DNA from: Orbilia blumenaviensis
Lineage: Eukaryota; Ascomycota; Orbiliomycetes; Orbiliales; Orbiliaceae
Direction: 5' to 3'
DNA: 64,000 nucleotides
Assembly (NCBI GenBank): GCA_036872755.1
Contig: JAVHNS010000006.1
Span: forward strand, 1,798,001-1,862,000
In this document: one piece after another, positions 1 through 11,378 of the stretch
Layout: each line of letters begins with the position of its first letter
Numbering within the stretch: the stretch's first letter is position 1
The notes under the pieces: generated by a model
What the model saw: the letters and a program-made list of their open reading frames with translations, nothing else
What the model was told of the DNA's origin: nothing
The model's database searches: none
Translations under genes and position numbers: made by a program

Positions 1-494
1 AAAATGTGATTCGATAATACATGAATTGAAAAGAGATCTTCGGAATATATACTGCCCGCGGTATCCGTATTTCTCTTGGTAATGCACAAACCCCGCTGTG
101 GCGCGCAGCTCACATAAAAATCCTGCAGTTTTTTTCTTTCGCGATCGCATTCGCAAAGGGTATATCGGAATTCAACGCAGACGTGCGGGGTCGACTCACT
201 ATACACATAATATTGACGTCAGGAATTCGGATCATGTGTATTTGGAATTGAATGTTATGGGATAACTTGGGATCTGGAGGTTGTGGGATTGTGGTAGTTT
301 AGCTCATTTCTGGCTGGTATATAAAGTCTGTGAAAGTCCCCCTAGCTAGATGCAATTTATTCCAGACCGTAAAATAGTAAGACTCCATTAAGTTGATACT
401 ACAGCGTCGTGGTTTCCATTATTTTGGTTCCCTCTACTATAGTTAGAATACATATATTTCTTACCTTCCCACCAAGCTCTCTCAGAAACACACA
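1..494. other. Upstream flank of the FAD oxidase gene
   Basis: No coding region is visible. The stretch is AT-rich and ends in a short pyrimidine tract just before the ATG at 495, so it probably holds the promoter and a short leader. A TATA-like string (tatataaag) lies near 318. No other element is recognised. Confidence 0.4.
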
Positions 495-3245
495 ATGGCC
501 TCCATTGGTCGAGCACTAGATGCTGACATCCTAACACCCATCTTCGACAGCGAAGAGCAATTGCAACTTCTTGACCAAGAATATCCCGAGCTCAGAGAAG
601 CCTTTGAGCAGATTGAACTCGAGAAAGAAACACCACCTCAATTCCATGATGGTTTTAAATATGTCAAGGGCAGACCATCCGCGCCCTCCACCAGTTGGAG
701 CGCGGAGACGGTTGTGAGGATTGTTCTGAAGTCTTTGCGTGATAAACATGATGACGATGGGGTATTTCAGCGGGCGTATAATCTTTTAGACGATACGCTT
801 AAGAAAAAACTGGATCAGTTCTTGGCTGGTAGTTCTATTGATGATTTGTTTAGTGATTCTGAGGGGTTTAATCCTCCTACTAGCCAGGCTTCGAAGGAGA
901 AACTTTTGAAATTGGATGACGCGGTCGGGAAGAGTACTGGTGCTGCGAGTAAATTTATAAGTGGACCTGGTGGTGAAATCAAAGCATCTGTAAGTTACTG
1001 AGGATCAGTGATTTATCATTTGGAAGCCAAAGAAACCATTCAGACGCTGATACGGGTTGACTTTTGACTATACTATAGGCTGCAGAGCACGACAAGTTTA
1101 GCAATTGGGGACAGACAGTCGAAAACACCCCAAATCTGACCTGGGCTGGGGTAGAGAAGGTCGCTGATCTTTGCAATATTGTGAAGCAGGCCAAAGCTTC
1201 AGGACAGCGTGTCCGTGTTTCCGGCTACCGTCACTCATGGTCCGATATTTTCTCTGAAAGTGGACAAATCCTTGTCTCGATGCTTGATATAAGCCTTGTT
1301 GAGACGCTGCCCAACTGCACATCTCTGGAAGCTGATCGAGAATATCCTGGCAACGAATTCAAAGTTATCGAATTCCTTGGTAATAACCCAAAAAAACCGG
1401 GAAAAGGATTGGTTAAGGTTGGAGCGGCGGTGACAAATGAAGATTTCAGACGTTGGGCGATCAAAAATAATACATGGACTCTACCTATCAACGTAATCAT
1501 GGTGGAGTACGTCAATACAACCCTTCAATGCAAGTCTAGTTACTAGTTCCGCAATTAGCATACTAACAGACATCTACGCTAAACCTAGAATCACTTACGG
1601 AGGCTCCAATGCTCCTATCTGCCATGGTGCCGGGATTGGGACACAGACTCTCAGCGATTTGGTACGCGAAGTTGAATATGTAGATTTGAACGGAAATCTA
1701 TGCCAAGTGTCTGATACGGAACAGCTGAAGGCCGCAGCGGGTTGTTTTGGCTTGCTAGGTATATCTTAAATATCTATCTCTTTGAATGATAAACTAATCA
1801 TTTAAATTCGACTACAGGCGTCGTGACATCCATTACACTGGAGGTTGATAAGATGACTTACGCTCAACTTGACCCTAAATACAAGGAAATTCTTCTAGCC
1901 ATTCCGCCTCCTCCTAATTTTACGGTACCGAAGGATTTGCAAGCTAGATACCAAGAACTACAAAAGACACCCGAGGTCCTGGAACAAGCGCTCGAGGAAT
2001 TTAAAGAAATCGCAGAGAAGCGCTATTATGCAGAGGTAAAGCAAAAATACTCTTACTATATTACTGGAAATATGCCGTGAATGTTATTTACAATATAACA
2101 ATCTAGTGGTTCTGGTTCCCAACTCAAAGCGAAATCTTTATCAATGCTTGGTGAGTAGATCACCGCCCCATTCATTAATACTCCTGAATCGCGTATCTAA
2201 TTAAGATCAGGGATAACACCGATAACGAGGAAGGGGTGATTGACTACCCTTCAAAGTTTGAAACTTTTGCTCAATGGCTGGCCTCATGGGCTGGAGAAGT
2301 CATTCAGAACAGTTTGTTTGCTGGGAAAACTTGGATAACGAGCAAGATATTCAGCCCTCATGTGCAAGCGGTTCTCATGAGTAAGTAATATCCTCTTATA
2401 GTTTTGTTTTAAGTCATGATCAGCTTATGACTAAAATTTTGCAAATAAGGCTATATGGCAATGAAGACATTGCCAAAGACTCCGGTCAAAACGCAGTTGA
2501 TCAATGGGTTGCACTTCCGACGTGGGGTAAGTTGATAATACACATGGGTCCATGTCTTTTAGAGCATTTGTTGGGCTAATTTATACCATTTCTGAGCCAC
2601 TTAGATCCAAAATATGCGGGTTGGTGATTTTGAAGTCGAGATACCTATCCCACCGACAACTGCCAATGGTACAACTCGAGACTGGCGTGTGGTTCAACAA
2701 GCATGGTGGGATGGAATCGCAGCGATGAAGGCGGACAACAATTACTCGGCCCGCATTGCCCTCGAAATGCGGGTCACTGGCGACTCAGATGTTCTCCTGG
2801 CCCCACAGCGCGGTAACAGCCTCGGCACAGCGAGTATTGAGGTTATCACGAGCATGCCGGCTGTAAATTCAAGTAACCCTAAAGGCATTTGGCCGGATTT
2901 CAAGCAGAGTCTTGCAGATAAATGGTTAACTCTGAAGGATTCTAATGGGAATACATTGAATGTTCGCCCACATTTCGCTAAAGAATGGTACGTAATCTTG
3001 TGGGAATTGTATTGATCCAGCAAAGAGAGTAGAAATTCTAACTTATGAATAGGAGAGGTACCCTCGCCAATGGTGTTGACTGGGTCAAGCATTTGAAAGA
3101 AAACTCTATGACTCAACAAATTGAGGATTTCAAGGAGGCTCTCACTAAAATTGGGCAGGAGCAGCCTCCTGGTGAGCAGTGGACTCTGGATGAACTGCAG
3201 GCAAGATTCTCAACGCCTTTGCTCGACGAATTAATCTTTGCCTGA
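495..3245 (+). CDS. FAD-linked oxidoreductase with sugar-lactone-oxidase-type C-terminal domain
   Basis: Nine exons splice to 725 aa: 495-989, 1079-1506, 1589-1758, 1818-2035, 2107-2150, 2211-2380, 2450-2526, 2605-2987, 3053-3245, all joined by GT-AG with a continuous frame. After an N-terminal extension of about 175 residues comes an FAD_binding_4 (PCMH-type) domain. It shows VSGYRHSWSD around residues 212-221; in L-gulonolactone and related oxidases the His of this loop carries the covalent flavin, and His217 is present. It also shows a glycine-rich stretch near 312-323. The C-terminal half matches the D-arabinono-1,4-lactone oxidase type, with HFAKEW at 657-662 resembling the family's HWGK motif. 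It probably oxidises a polyol or sugar lactone with oxygen; the substrate is unknown. No signal peptide is seen. The protein is longer than the 470-600 aa aldonolactone oxidases because of the N-terminal extension and inserts. Family call is firm, substrate open. Confidence 0.85.
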
Positions 3246-4297
3246 AAAAGAATCTTGCCCGCTATTAGTACATGGTAGATGCCTGCTGGAGCTACGTATG
3301 TAGAATAAAAATATGATGAAATGTAGTTTAACGTTGATGACAATATAGCCTTCATATGATCATACATAGGTATAAGGCTAGTCTCGTATAAGGCCATCAT
3401 TTTGAGACCAAATGCATCTGTATCAAAGTATGGTGTTGTGTTGGTGGCGTCGGTGGCTAGTGCTTGCTGGTAGTGGCTAATGCTGCCGTTCTGTCCCTTG
3501 GTTCAGGCCTGGTAATCGTGAGGATAGGGAAGTGGGTAGATGTTTATCTGACTAGGGCAATTTCCGTGTGGCATGTGCCACCAATGCCACCAGAGTTTAA
3601 AACTTCCGAACGTGCGAACCGTCCCCCGGACGATCTTACCTCCATTATGAATATTGATATCTTGCTGGTACATAGGTAACTCTGACCACAACACGCAGCC
3701 CGCATACATAAACTTATCACATCCGTAAGCAGGGGATATTGTACACCATATGACCGCGCAAAACAGCCCCAACGAAGCAGAACGCTTCGTTGGAGGCTTA
3801 GCAGTCTATTACACCTTCCTATCTAAAGAAAAGGGAGGCTGGGAGTCTTTTTTGGCGATTTGAATGTGCAACGTATATTTAATACCTGTTATCGCCTAAT
3901 TCATGTTCGCCTAGATTCGAGACCAATTCTCGCGGTGGACCGCATCTCGAATATTTCGTCATCCTCCGACCCGATGCAGGCAGGGTCCAATGGGAAGGTC
4001 GGGGCCAGGATGGTATATTAATACGGAATCTTCACATGTGCAGGCTTACATAGTGAGTGTCTGGTGGCGGACAGTCAATACTGTATCCTGTGCTAGTACT
4101 ACTCTGTGCTAGCTTCGGATCCCCAAAGCATGTGAGTGTGTGTGGGGGCGTGGATTGCGCATCAATTTGATCCTATTGGTACCTTTGTAGCCGATATTTA
4201 TCAATCTTGGGTATTTATCTTACTGATCATGATGCATCCATCGATCTGAGACTATCCGTATCAAGATTATAATATTAATTAAAATATATTCTAGTAT
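3246..4297. other. Intergenic stretch between the FAD oxidase and a kinase remnant
   Basis: Short frames here have no recognisable product. The only clear structure is a perfect 10-bp hairpin (listed separately). The rest is ordinary AT-rich intergenic sequence, presumably including the 3' end of the upstream transcript. Confidence 0.4.
3769..3793. repeat. Perfect 10-bp inverted repeat with 5-nt loop
   Basis: CCAACGAAGC is followed by AGAAC and then GCTTCGTTGG. The stem is perfect and includes two CpG steps. It lies about 520 bp after the stop of the FAD oxidase, so it is too distant to be an obvious 3' end signal. Function unknown; chance is possible. Confidence 0.6.
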
Positions 4298-4858
4298 TTA
4301 TGACTGGAAAATCCTTCCAGAATAGAAGCCCTGCTTTCTTGGTTCCGGTTGTTTGTCCTTCCGCTTTTTCCCATTTACAGAGGGTCGAGGCCATTTAGCA
4401 TGTATGTCTTCTGGTAATGACCCTAAAATCTCGTGCATCTGAAGTAGGTTGTCGTCGTTGCGATTGTTGCAACGTTGATAATACTATCAACCGTCAGCGG
4501 CATCATATTCGATAATTTCTTTTCAGCAAGCATTTCGAACATCAGGCAACCGAAACTCCAAATGTCAATATAAGTATTTGATGGATGAGAATTCAAAATC
4601 AATTTAGGAGATCGAAGGCCAATAGGCATAAGCGGTGTTTTGGCAGGAAGCGGTTCAGAAATCAGAACCCCTATATCAACGAAAGATACATAAATTTAGC
4701 TGCCATCTTAAGAGATGGCGATGCTTGGTCAAATGGTATTTGGTACTAGACTTACCTGTACCTAAACCCGATATCTTTACAGGAAAAACAGGCTATTGAT
4801 CAGTTTGCACAAGAGATTGTGGTATGGCAAGATACTTTGGTGCCCATTTATCCTATCT
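4298..4858 (-). pseudogene. Decayed SRPK-like protein kinase fragment (C-lobe only)
   Basis: Minus-strand conceptual translation gives the C-terminal lobe of a fungal SRPK-type kinase. It shows a PKYLAIPQSL-like stretch, a DFG-region counterpart reading VKISGLG, the subdomain VIII segment GLRSPKLIL, subdomain IX DIWSFGCLMFEML, and a tail LLQMHEILGSLPEDI typical of the family. An 85-bp GT-AG intron (4671-4755) is still visible. Breaks: an in-frame TAG at 4793-4795, a +1 frame change near 4445-4480, and further stops upstream of 4858. No N-lobe with a glycine loop or VAIK lysine was found upstream. The DFG aspartate and the APE motif are altered. This is a relic, not an active kinase. SRPK-like families are strongly expanded and turn over quickly in filamentous fungi, so a dying paralogue is the simplest explanation. 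Confidence 0.75.
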
Positions 4859-5470
4859 AAATAGCTTTAAGCAGCCTATTTATCTAACGAGATATCCAAA
4901 CCTTTAATTAATTTAAGTAGATACATATAAAGGTATTCAGACGATCAAATGCAGAAAGGTTGTAGAAAATCAAAATGCAAAAGCTAATTTCTTCGTGATC
5001 TGTTAACACATCAGATCTACCTATCATTTTACTTTTGCATAGGCATATAAGACTGTACAAGAATGCAGTAGCTAAATGTTAAGATAGATAAAACCACTAG
5101 AACCTTTGACTGTATCAAATATCTATCGATATCCCCAATGGCCCTATACCTATCGATAAATACCTCGGCTGTGATATCATTTCTAGGGATGTGTAATTTC
5201 TTAATTGTAAGAAAATAGAAACATGCCTTTGATTCTGGAAATGGATATGGAACAGGCCATTGTTAAGCCAAAAGGCTATCCACGTTACTATATACCTGAA
5301 CTGATCTCCACTATATGCCTGACCGTGCGCCTTCAACGTATCTGGTTCAATCGAAAAAGTGAGAGGCCACAGACTTCGCAGAGATTCCGCTTGATTCTCT
5401 CCACACTGGGAACCTTTTTTCCATCCTTTCAAATGTTACGGGATGGCGTGCCGATACCGCTCCCCCAGCG
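4859..5470. other. Intergenic stretch
   Basis: AT-rich sequence between the kinase relic and a doubtful small ORF. It may hold further decayed kinase sequence, but none is recognisable. Confidence 0.35.
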
Positions 5471-5830
5471 ATGGCTACGACCGCCACCATCACCACCATC
5501 ACCACGAACGGAATTTTACTGGATATCATACAAGAGTTTACGAGTGTGACCCCAACGATAACCATATTTTACTCACAACCATTAGGATGTTATTCCAATG
5601 TGGTAGGTCAAAACGTATTCGGTCGTTTGGCGGATATTAAAGAAACAGAACCGAAAGTCGCTTCCAAAACCTCGAAATCGAATTCTCAAGAGATTGGCTT
5701 AAAATGCCTTCTTCCTCGAGTATTTTGCACTACAGTTGCTGTTATCGGGGTTATTTTGTTGATCCGAGATTGGTGGCGTATGAGGCGGGGAACTAAATGT
5801 AGTAATGCTTTGGAAGTTGAGGTAAGCTGA
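5471..5830 (+). CDS. Doubtful small ORF with one membrane segment
   Basis: An open frame of 119 codons begins with a Thr/Ile-rich low-complexity stretch. Near the C-terminus it has one hydrophobic segment (VFCTTVAVIGVILLI, about residues 85-99) followed by a basic patch (RMRRG), which would fit a C-terminal membrane anchor. No family is recognised. It could be the last exon of an unrecognised gene, part of a decayed one, or chance. Nothing in the surroundings supports transcription. Confidence 0.2.
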   Translation: MATTATITTITTNGILLDIIQEFTSVTPTITIFYSQPLGCYSNVVGQNVFGRLADIKETEPKVASKTSKSNSQEIGLKCLLPRVFCTTVAVIGVILLIRDWWRMRRGTKCSNALEVEVS

Positions 5831-7397
5831 CCTTCTGGCTATACATTAATTCGCAAAATAAAGTATACGTTTATAATTTGAGTATTATTGAGATAGTACA
5901 AATTTTATGCGTCGATGAATCTTAATCCCCGTAAAGCCCTGAAAAGTGTTGCAAATAAAAGGTATTTGAGTACGTCGATTGGTACATGACGATTGATGCA
6001 TTAATAGCGCCAATGCAATAGCAAACAGAAAAGGAAAAAGGATAAACCATGGGAGCCAATAAATGAAGCCGGTGCTCCGTAAGAATTTACAGATATGAAT
6101 ACTTAAGTACTCAAGCAGGTAGCTTTGAAGTGCTAATGCTGGTAACTATTATTTCGACGAGGCAAATTATAGCGGAGTCAAAGGGTATACTGTGGAGCAG
6201 GATAAGCATCAGATGAGTCAAGGCTGAAGATGGCAGGATCCGAGGGGCGGTGTAGCCCCGGCTACTGGCAAGCTTTGTTCGTTGTTGACTACTTACACAA
6301 TTCAGACCTTTATCCAAGCAGCTGCTTAGCCGAAACCGCGGGGGGTCCCCACTGCAGATTAGGTATACGTAGCAAGTACAAACTAGGACTAGGACTGAGT
6401 ATATTTCCAAACTAACTAGAAAAGAGAAAAGAAGAAAGAAAGAAAGAAAGAAGGGCAATATCGATATGTGTGGGGGAAATGGCTGCTGCTAGCCGCATGC
6501 GCCATTGCAGCCCATCGCAGACAAGCCAGGCTGCATATCTTGGATTCAAAACGGAGACAGCCAGCCTAGGCTAATCCGATTGATCCAACAGCCGCTCTTT
6601 CTTCTCTCTTCCTTCATTCTTTCTTTCTTTTTTTGTTATTTCGTTTCGTTCGCACCCGTCACGGGACATCCCAGTTTGGAGGTTGAAAAGGCCCCAAAAC
6701 GAAGCGAGTGACGTCTGTAAACGACCTCCCCTGCTCCGGAACAGCGTCCAGAACTGTGTTTAGAAGTATTTAGTCTGCCGGATTTCCCTCGATTGGGGCC
6801 ATTCTCCTTGAATTATCCTAAGAAGGAAACCTGGAGCTCGCCGTTGCGTTGTGAAGTATACGTGCTGCTAGTAGCCTCTACTCTTTTTTTTCCTCCTCTT
6901 CGCTCTTTGTATGACTAAGAGAAATGAGCAATATAAAGTGCTGAATAAAATTCCTTGCCATTGACTAACGACGAGGAAGAAAGAGAGAGCAAGAAAAAAA
7001 AAGAAAAAGAAAAAACCACTTTGAGCAACAACGATTACAATTCTAGATCCTGCAACCTTTCCAACCCAACCCGAACTCTAAAAGGACCCCATCGACACCC
7101 AGAAGACCAAAGCACATCAACCAACTAGAAGCATCGGCTGTCCCGGAATAAATCTCCATCTCTCTCCCGTCTCACCCCTCCTCCTCTGCATCTCTGCAAG
7201 TCTTAACCTTTTTTCATCACTTACTCCAACTTTTCTGCACAGACCTACGTTCTTCTCTCCATCTGTCCGGAGCTGTCCTAGATCTCTTGTGCCTTTTCTC
7301 CAGCACTAAATAATCTACCTGTCGCTTCGATCCGTCCCTCCCAGTCACACTACCACTGTTTCCTCCCCCGCAAATCCTCCAGAACTCCCCAGCAGCC
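5831..7397. other. Intergenic region with promoter and leader of the NMN adenylyltransferase gene
   Basis: No gene recognised. It contains an AAAG-type microsatellite at about 6428-6452, a CT/T-rich tract near 6597-6640, an A/AG tract near 6975-7017 and a strongly pyrimidine-rich leader from about 7140 to the ATG at 7398. Long CT-rich leaders are common before fungal housekeeping genes. Transcript start not determined. Confidence 0.45.
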
Positions 7398-8603
7398 ATG
7401 GCCGACGTTGCGAATGCTCACCTCCGACAGCCAGAGGAGGCTCACAAAACAATTTCCTACGATCTCCCGACCTACGATGGCTACGAGTTCCCTACCGCCA
7501 GGCTCAGAGACACCCTAACAGACCCCTCCAAAACCCCACTAGCGCTTGTCGCATGTGGTTCTTTCTCTCCGATCACCCATCTACACCTAAGGATCTTTGA
7601 GATGGCTAGTGATTACTGCAAGCTCGATACCGATTTTGAGGTTATGGGAGGCTATCTGAGTGCTGTGTCAGATGCTTACAAGAAGCAAGGTCTGGCACCT
7701 GCGAAACATAGGTTGGTTCCATCCGCTCCCTCTCCTTCGCCTCCCATATTTTTTTGTCTTCTCCATAAAACCCATTTGAAACATATACTCCACAATTGGG
7801 AGCTCTCCTACAGCTTTTATGTTATTTTTTTTACGTCAGATCGCTAGACTAACACAGCATCCCTCTGCCCTTCTTGGAGGCGATGAATTTTTTACAGAGT
7901 TCACATGTGCCAAGTTGCCTGCGAACAAACATCGAGCTGGTTGCAAGTCGATACATGGGAGCCGTTCTGTCCAGAATACCTCCCCACTGCCAAAGTTCTT
8001 GACCATTTTGATCACGAACTAAATACCGTTCGGGGTGGTGCCAAGATTGTGGACTCAGAGGGCAAGGAAATCGGTCGGAAGCCGTACAAGATCGTATTAC
8101 TGGCCGGATCCGACCTAATTATGACAATGAGTGAACCAGGCGTTTGGGCGCCGGAAGATGTATGTCCGCATTTTCAACCGTCTCCCCTTCAATTCCGGAT
8201 TTACCGATGACTAATCAATACAAAAAAAAATTAGCTCGATCATATTCTTGGCAAATATGGCGCTTTCATCGTTGAGCGTGCAGGCACAGACATTGATGCT
8301 GCCCTCGCAAGCCTCCAATCCTGGAAGTCAAATATATATGTCATTCCCCAGTTAATACAAAACGATGTCAGCTCGACTAAGATCCGAAACTTCTTGAAAC
8401 AGGGCATGAGCGTATTATACCTCATTCCTGCGAGCGTGATCAATTATATTGTGGAGAATGGGCTATATGTTGATGAGTATAATAAGAAAATAGAGGAAGT
8501 CGAGAAGAAGGCTAAGGCCGAAGAGGCGGCGGCACATAAAAGCCGGCATAATGCCGACGAGGAGCTGAAGGATAGCGATGCTGATAGTGGGGTTGAGGCA
8601 TGA
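7398..8603 (+). CDS. NMA1: Nicotinamide/nicotinate mononucleotide adenylyltransferase
   Basis: Three exons (7398-7711, 7898-8159, 8235-8603) give 314 aa. The enzyme joins NMN or NaMN with ATP to make NAD or deamido-NAD, the last shared step of NAD synthesis. The nucleotidyltransferase signature GSFSPITHLH is at 54-63; it is the family's GxFxPxHxxH-type ATP-binding motif with the histidines kept. The second signature SSTKIR (the ISTxxR-type motif) is at 238-243. The conserved blocks MCQVACE and SWLQVDTWE follow the first intron. A Lys/Glu-rich tail of about 50 residues after YVDEYNKK is less conserved and probably disordered. The start is the only ATG giving a full N-terminus and follows a pyrimidine-rich leader. 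Length fits fungal enzymes. No signal peptide; expected in nucleus or cytosol. Confidence 0.95.
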
Positions 8604-9476
8604 ATTTGAAGCGAAGGGAGACCTTGTTTTTCTTCGCGAAAAGGAGGTCTATTTTCGCATATTCTAGGGGGCTATCCATATCTCTCTGCCTCTTATGTTC
8701 ATTAACTGAATATTTCCCATGCTATCTGGCTAGTCTCGGTCTTATAATGGCTGTCTGGTAGCATTTCTTTTCCTTGTCCGTTCCTTGGGTTGTTCCTTTT
8801 AGTCTCTTATCCGTTTTTCCTTTGCGATGGAGCACAATCGGCGAAAATGACTTTGACTTTCCGGCACTCTACATTCACTCCTTGTTTCTTTATATGGTAG
8901 GTGGGGTTTAATCATATAATTTTCTTTCCCTGGGCTATTCGTATGGGCGGGCTTCAACTTCGAAATTTCATCCTTTTTTTTTTTTTTTTTTTCTCTCTCT
9001 CTCTTTTATTCCACCCCAAGGGGCTCGTATACTCGTTTTTGTTTCGTTTGGGGCGTTGAAAGACACGTGGGGGATCGAGGTGGACATGGAACTGGCATAA
9101 AGAAAGAGAGGAAAGGAAGAAGACTATAGCTTGGATTTGGTTGATGGCTATGTGATCAGCGGTGTTCTTTGTTTAGGGGGTGGTTGATCATCTGGTTCAA
9201 AGAGGCGGAAAATGTGTATTCCTAACTAATGTACAGGTTATAATATAATAGAACGCATCAGTTTGTACTAGTACCTTCAGAACGTCATATTCGCATACGC
9301 GTATACTTTATATGGGAGTATCTCATAAAACTTCAGGGTATCGCTACATGGTTTATATAGATAGTGGTACAGATGAATACTTAACCTCGTAGGGCTTATT
9401 CAAAAGCCCCGTCGTCGTCGTAAAACTTGAAAGACGAGCAATAACAAAAAACTCCGATACAGTATCAGAATAAATT
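8604..9476. other. Convergent 3' region
   Basis: Lies between the stops of two converging genes. It holds a long T tract running into CT repeats at about 8974-9004 and AT-rich sequence that would supply both polyadenylation regions. No gene seen. Confidence 0.4.
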
Positions 9477-11378
9477 TCACAATCTTGCCTCAATCCCCGG
9501 CAAACTCTGCCTCACATTCTCCATTATCCTCTGCTTCATCTTCAATCCATTAATCTCACCATAAGCATTATACCCTACGCCTCTTAAGTTCCATTGCCCA
9601 GCACCACTCTTGATCTTCTGCGTATTCCCACCCCTATCGGTAGCTTTACACATGAAGCTCATATCCTCGGTAACCTCGCCTTTATACTCGAATTCCCAAA
9701 GGACCCAGCTCCACCTGCTGCCTTCGTTTAATATTTTAGCGTTTTGCCAGGTATACCCGTCATCATTTGATACTTCCACCTTTATAACGGGGCCATCTGA
9801 GCCCTGTGGTAGTGCGTACCCGCCTATTTTTAGTGGCCTAATTCTCGGATCGTCTATCTCTGCACCAGATGGAGGGCAGCAGATGACGCTATTAATCGGG
9901 GTTTCCAAGATAGATGGCAGTTTATGCCAATACGCTGCTGCTTGTTCTTTAGTCTGCACCTCTGGCGGGAGGATTTTATAATCCTTCTGCTGATAAGCGT
10001 TACTTGACTCCTGTTTTTGAACAGTAATCCTATCAAGCCACTTAACCGCCCTAGCCCCCGCCACACCAGGTACGATCATTCGAACGGGATACCCCCTTTC
10101 CGGGGTTAAATCCTCTCCATTCATTTTCAACGCAATCAGGACTTCCTTATCCTTATCCAAAGCCCTACTTAATGGTATCGATCCACCATAATACCCATCA
10201 TCCTGCGTAGCAGTCTGGTAACAGCTAAAAGCCACGTGTGAGTCTTTAGTTGGGTCTAACGTTGGATTTGCCATTTGAAGGATATCGGAGAGCAGGACGC
10301 CGGTCCATTCGGCGTTCATGACGGCTCCGTTGTGCCAGTCTATGCCCCAGACTTCTTTCTCTTTGGTACGCATTGTGTGGCGGCGGTTGCCGGCGCATTG
10401 GAGGGCTGCGAGGACGGTGTGTTGTGGGAGGGTGTGCAGGTAGGAGATTGGGAGGTCTAGGGGGCTGGAGACGGAGCCGTCGATGTGGAGAAGGTGGGTG
10501 GAGGCGGAGATGTGGGGTATGGGTCTGTTTTTGGTGGGGTTAGATGGTTGTTAGCAATTGGCTTATAATTTTTTTTTATTTTGTTTTATTTTATCTCGAA
10601 GTTTCGAGAGAGACGGGATATATGCATGAGATATTTGCGTTGAGGGTTGTTGGAATATGCTTTTCGGGGAGAGAGGGAAGATGGCTACGTACCCATGATT
10701 TCGATCATATGCTTCGCCTTCTTCGGAGATGAATTTTCCGATTAGGACCTCTGGTGCCGGTTCACGGTTCAATGGTTTTTCGACAGTACCGTCGAACTGT
10801 AACATTTTTGGTACATCTTCCGTTAGCATTCCGAAAACACACACACAAAGAGAAAAAAAAGAATTTTTTAAAAATTTCTTCTTGGTTAAGATGTTGTAAT
10901 TGATATCTTTTTCGGAGTTTCAGATATCACAGGATGCAATGCGGTGCAGTGCGGTGCAGTGCACGCCAGCTGGTCGAGCTATGATATCACAGCTTCCAAC
11001 CCAATCAACAACCATGCAAAAACAAAAAAAAAAAGGCCAGATGGTAAGACTATCATGAAAGGAGGGGTAATTCTTTCATAACAGTAGGAGGGGTGGAATA
11101 GGCCTCCATTTTCAACGGAGGGGTAAATGCTTTATCGATTATGCATCAATTTTTTTCTTCTCTTCTTTCTCTCTTCGCCATGCAGGGAAATTTAAATCAG
11201 CAGAGGGCAAGAGGGGTTTTTTTCCTCGCCACAATCGACGTGTTCAAACATTTTTTTTATATTATATTGCATAAAATGAGCTGCAGCCTGTGGATGAGGT
11301 GGATGATGTGGATGAAGGAGGGGTGGGTTTGTTCGAGAGCTTAAGGTTACTTACCCATGTCGATATCCTACCCAGCAT
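9477..11378 (-). CDS. Sulfite oxidase (molybdenum cofactor type), probably peroxisomal
   Basis: Best model: exon 1 is 11355-11378 (24 nt), exon 2 is 10693-10796, exon 3 is 9477-10524; 391 aa. It oxidises sulfite to sulfate with a molybdopterin cofactor. The Oxidored_molyb domain contains QCAGNRR with the Mo-ligand Cys at about residue 86; the Mo-co dimerisation domain fills the C-terminal part (GYTWQNAKI, WSWVLWEFEY, RGVGYNAYG). There is no cytochrome b5 domain, so it is the plant/fungal type that uses oxygen. The last three residues, ARL, fit a PTS1 peroxisome signal. The start is uncertain: the micro-exon model ends in a perfect GTAAGT donor and joins in phase to an acceptor before FDGTVEKPL but needs a 558-bp intron. 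Otherwise the ATG at 10829 would add about ten residues without that intron. The family call does not depend on this. Confidence 0.88.
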
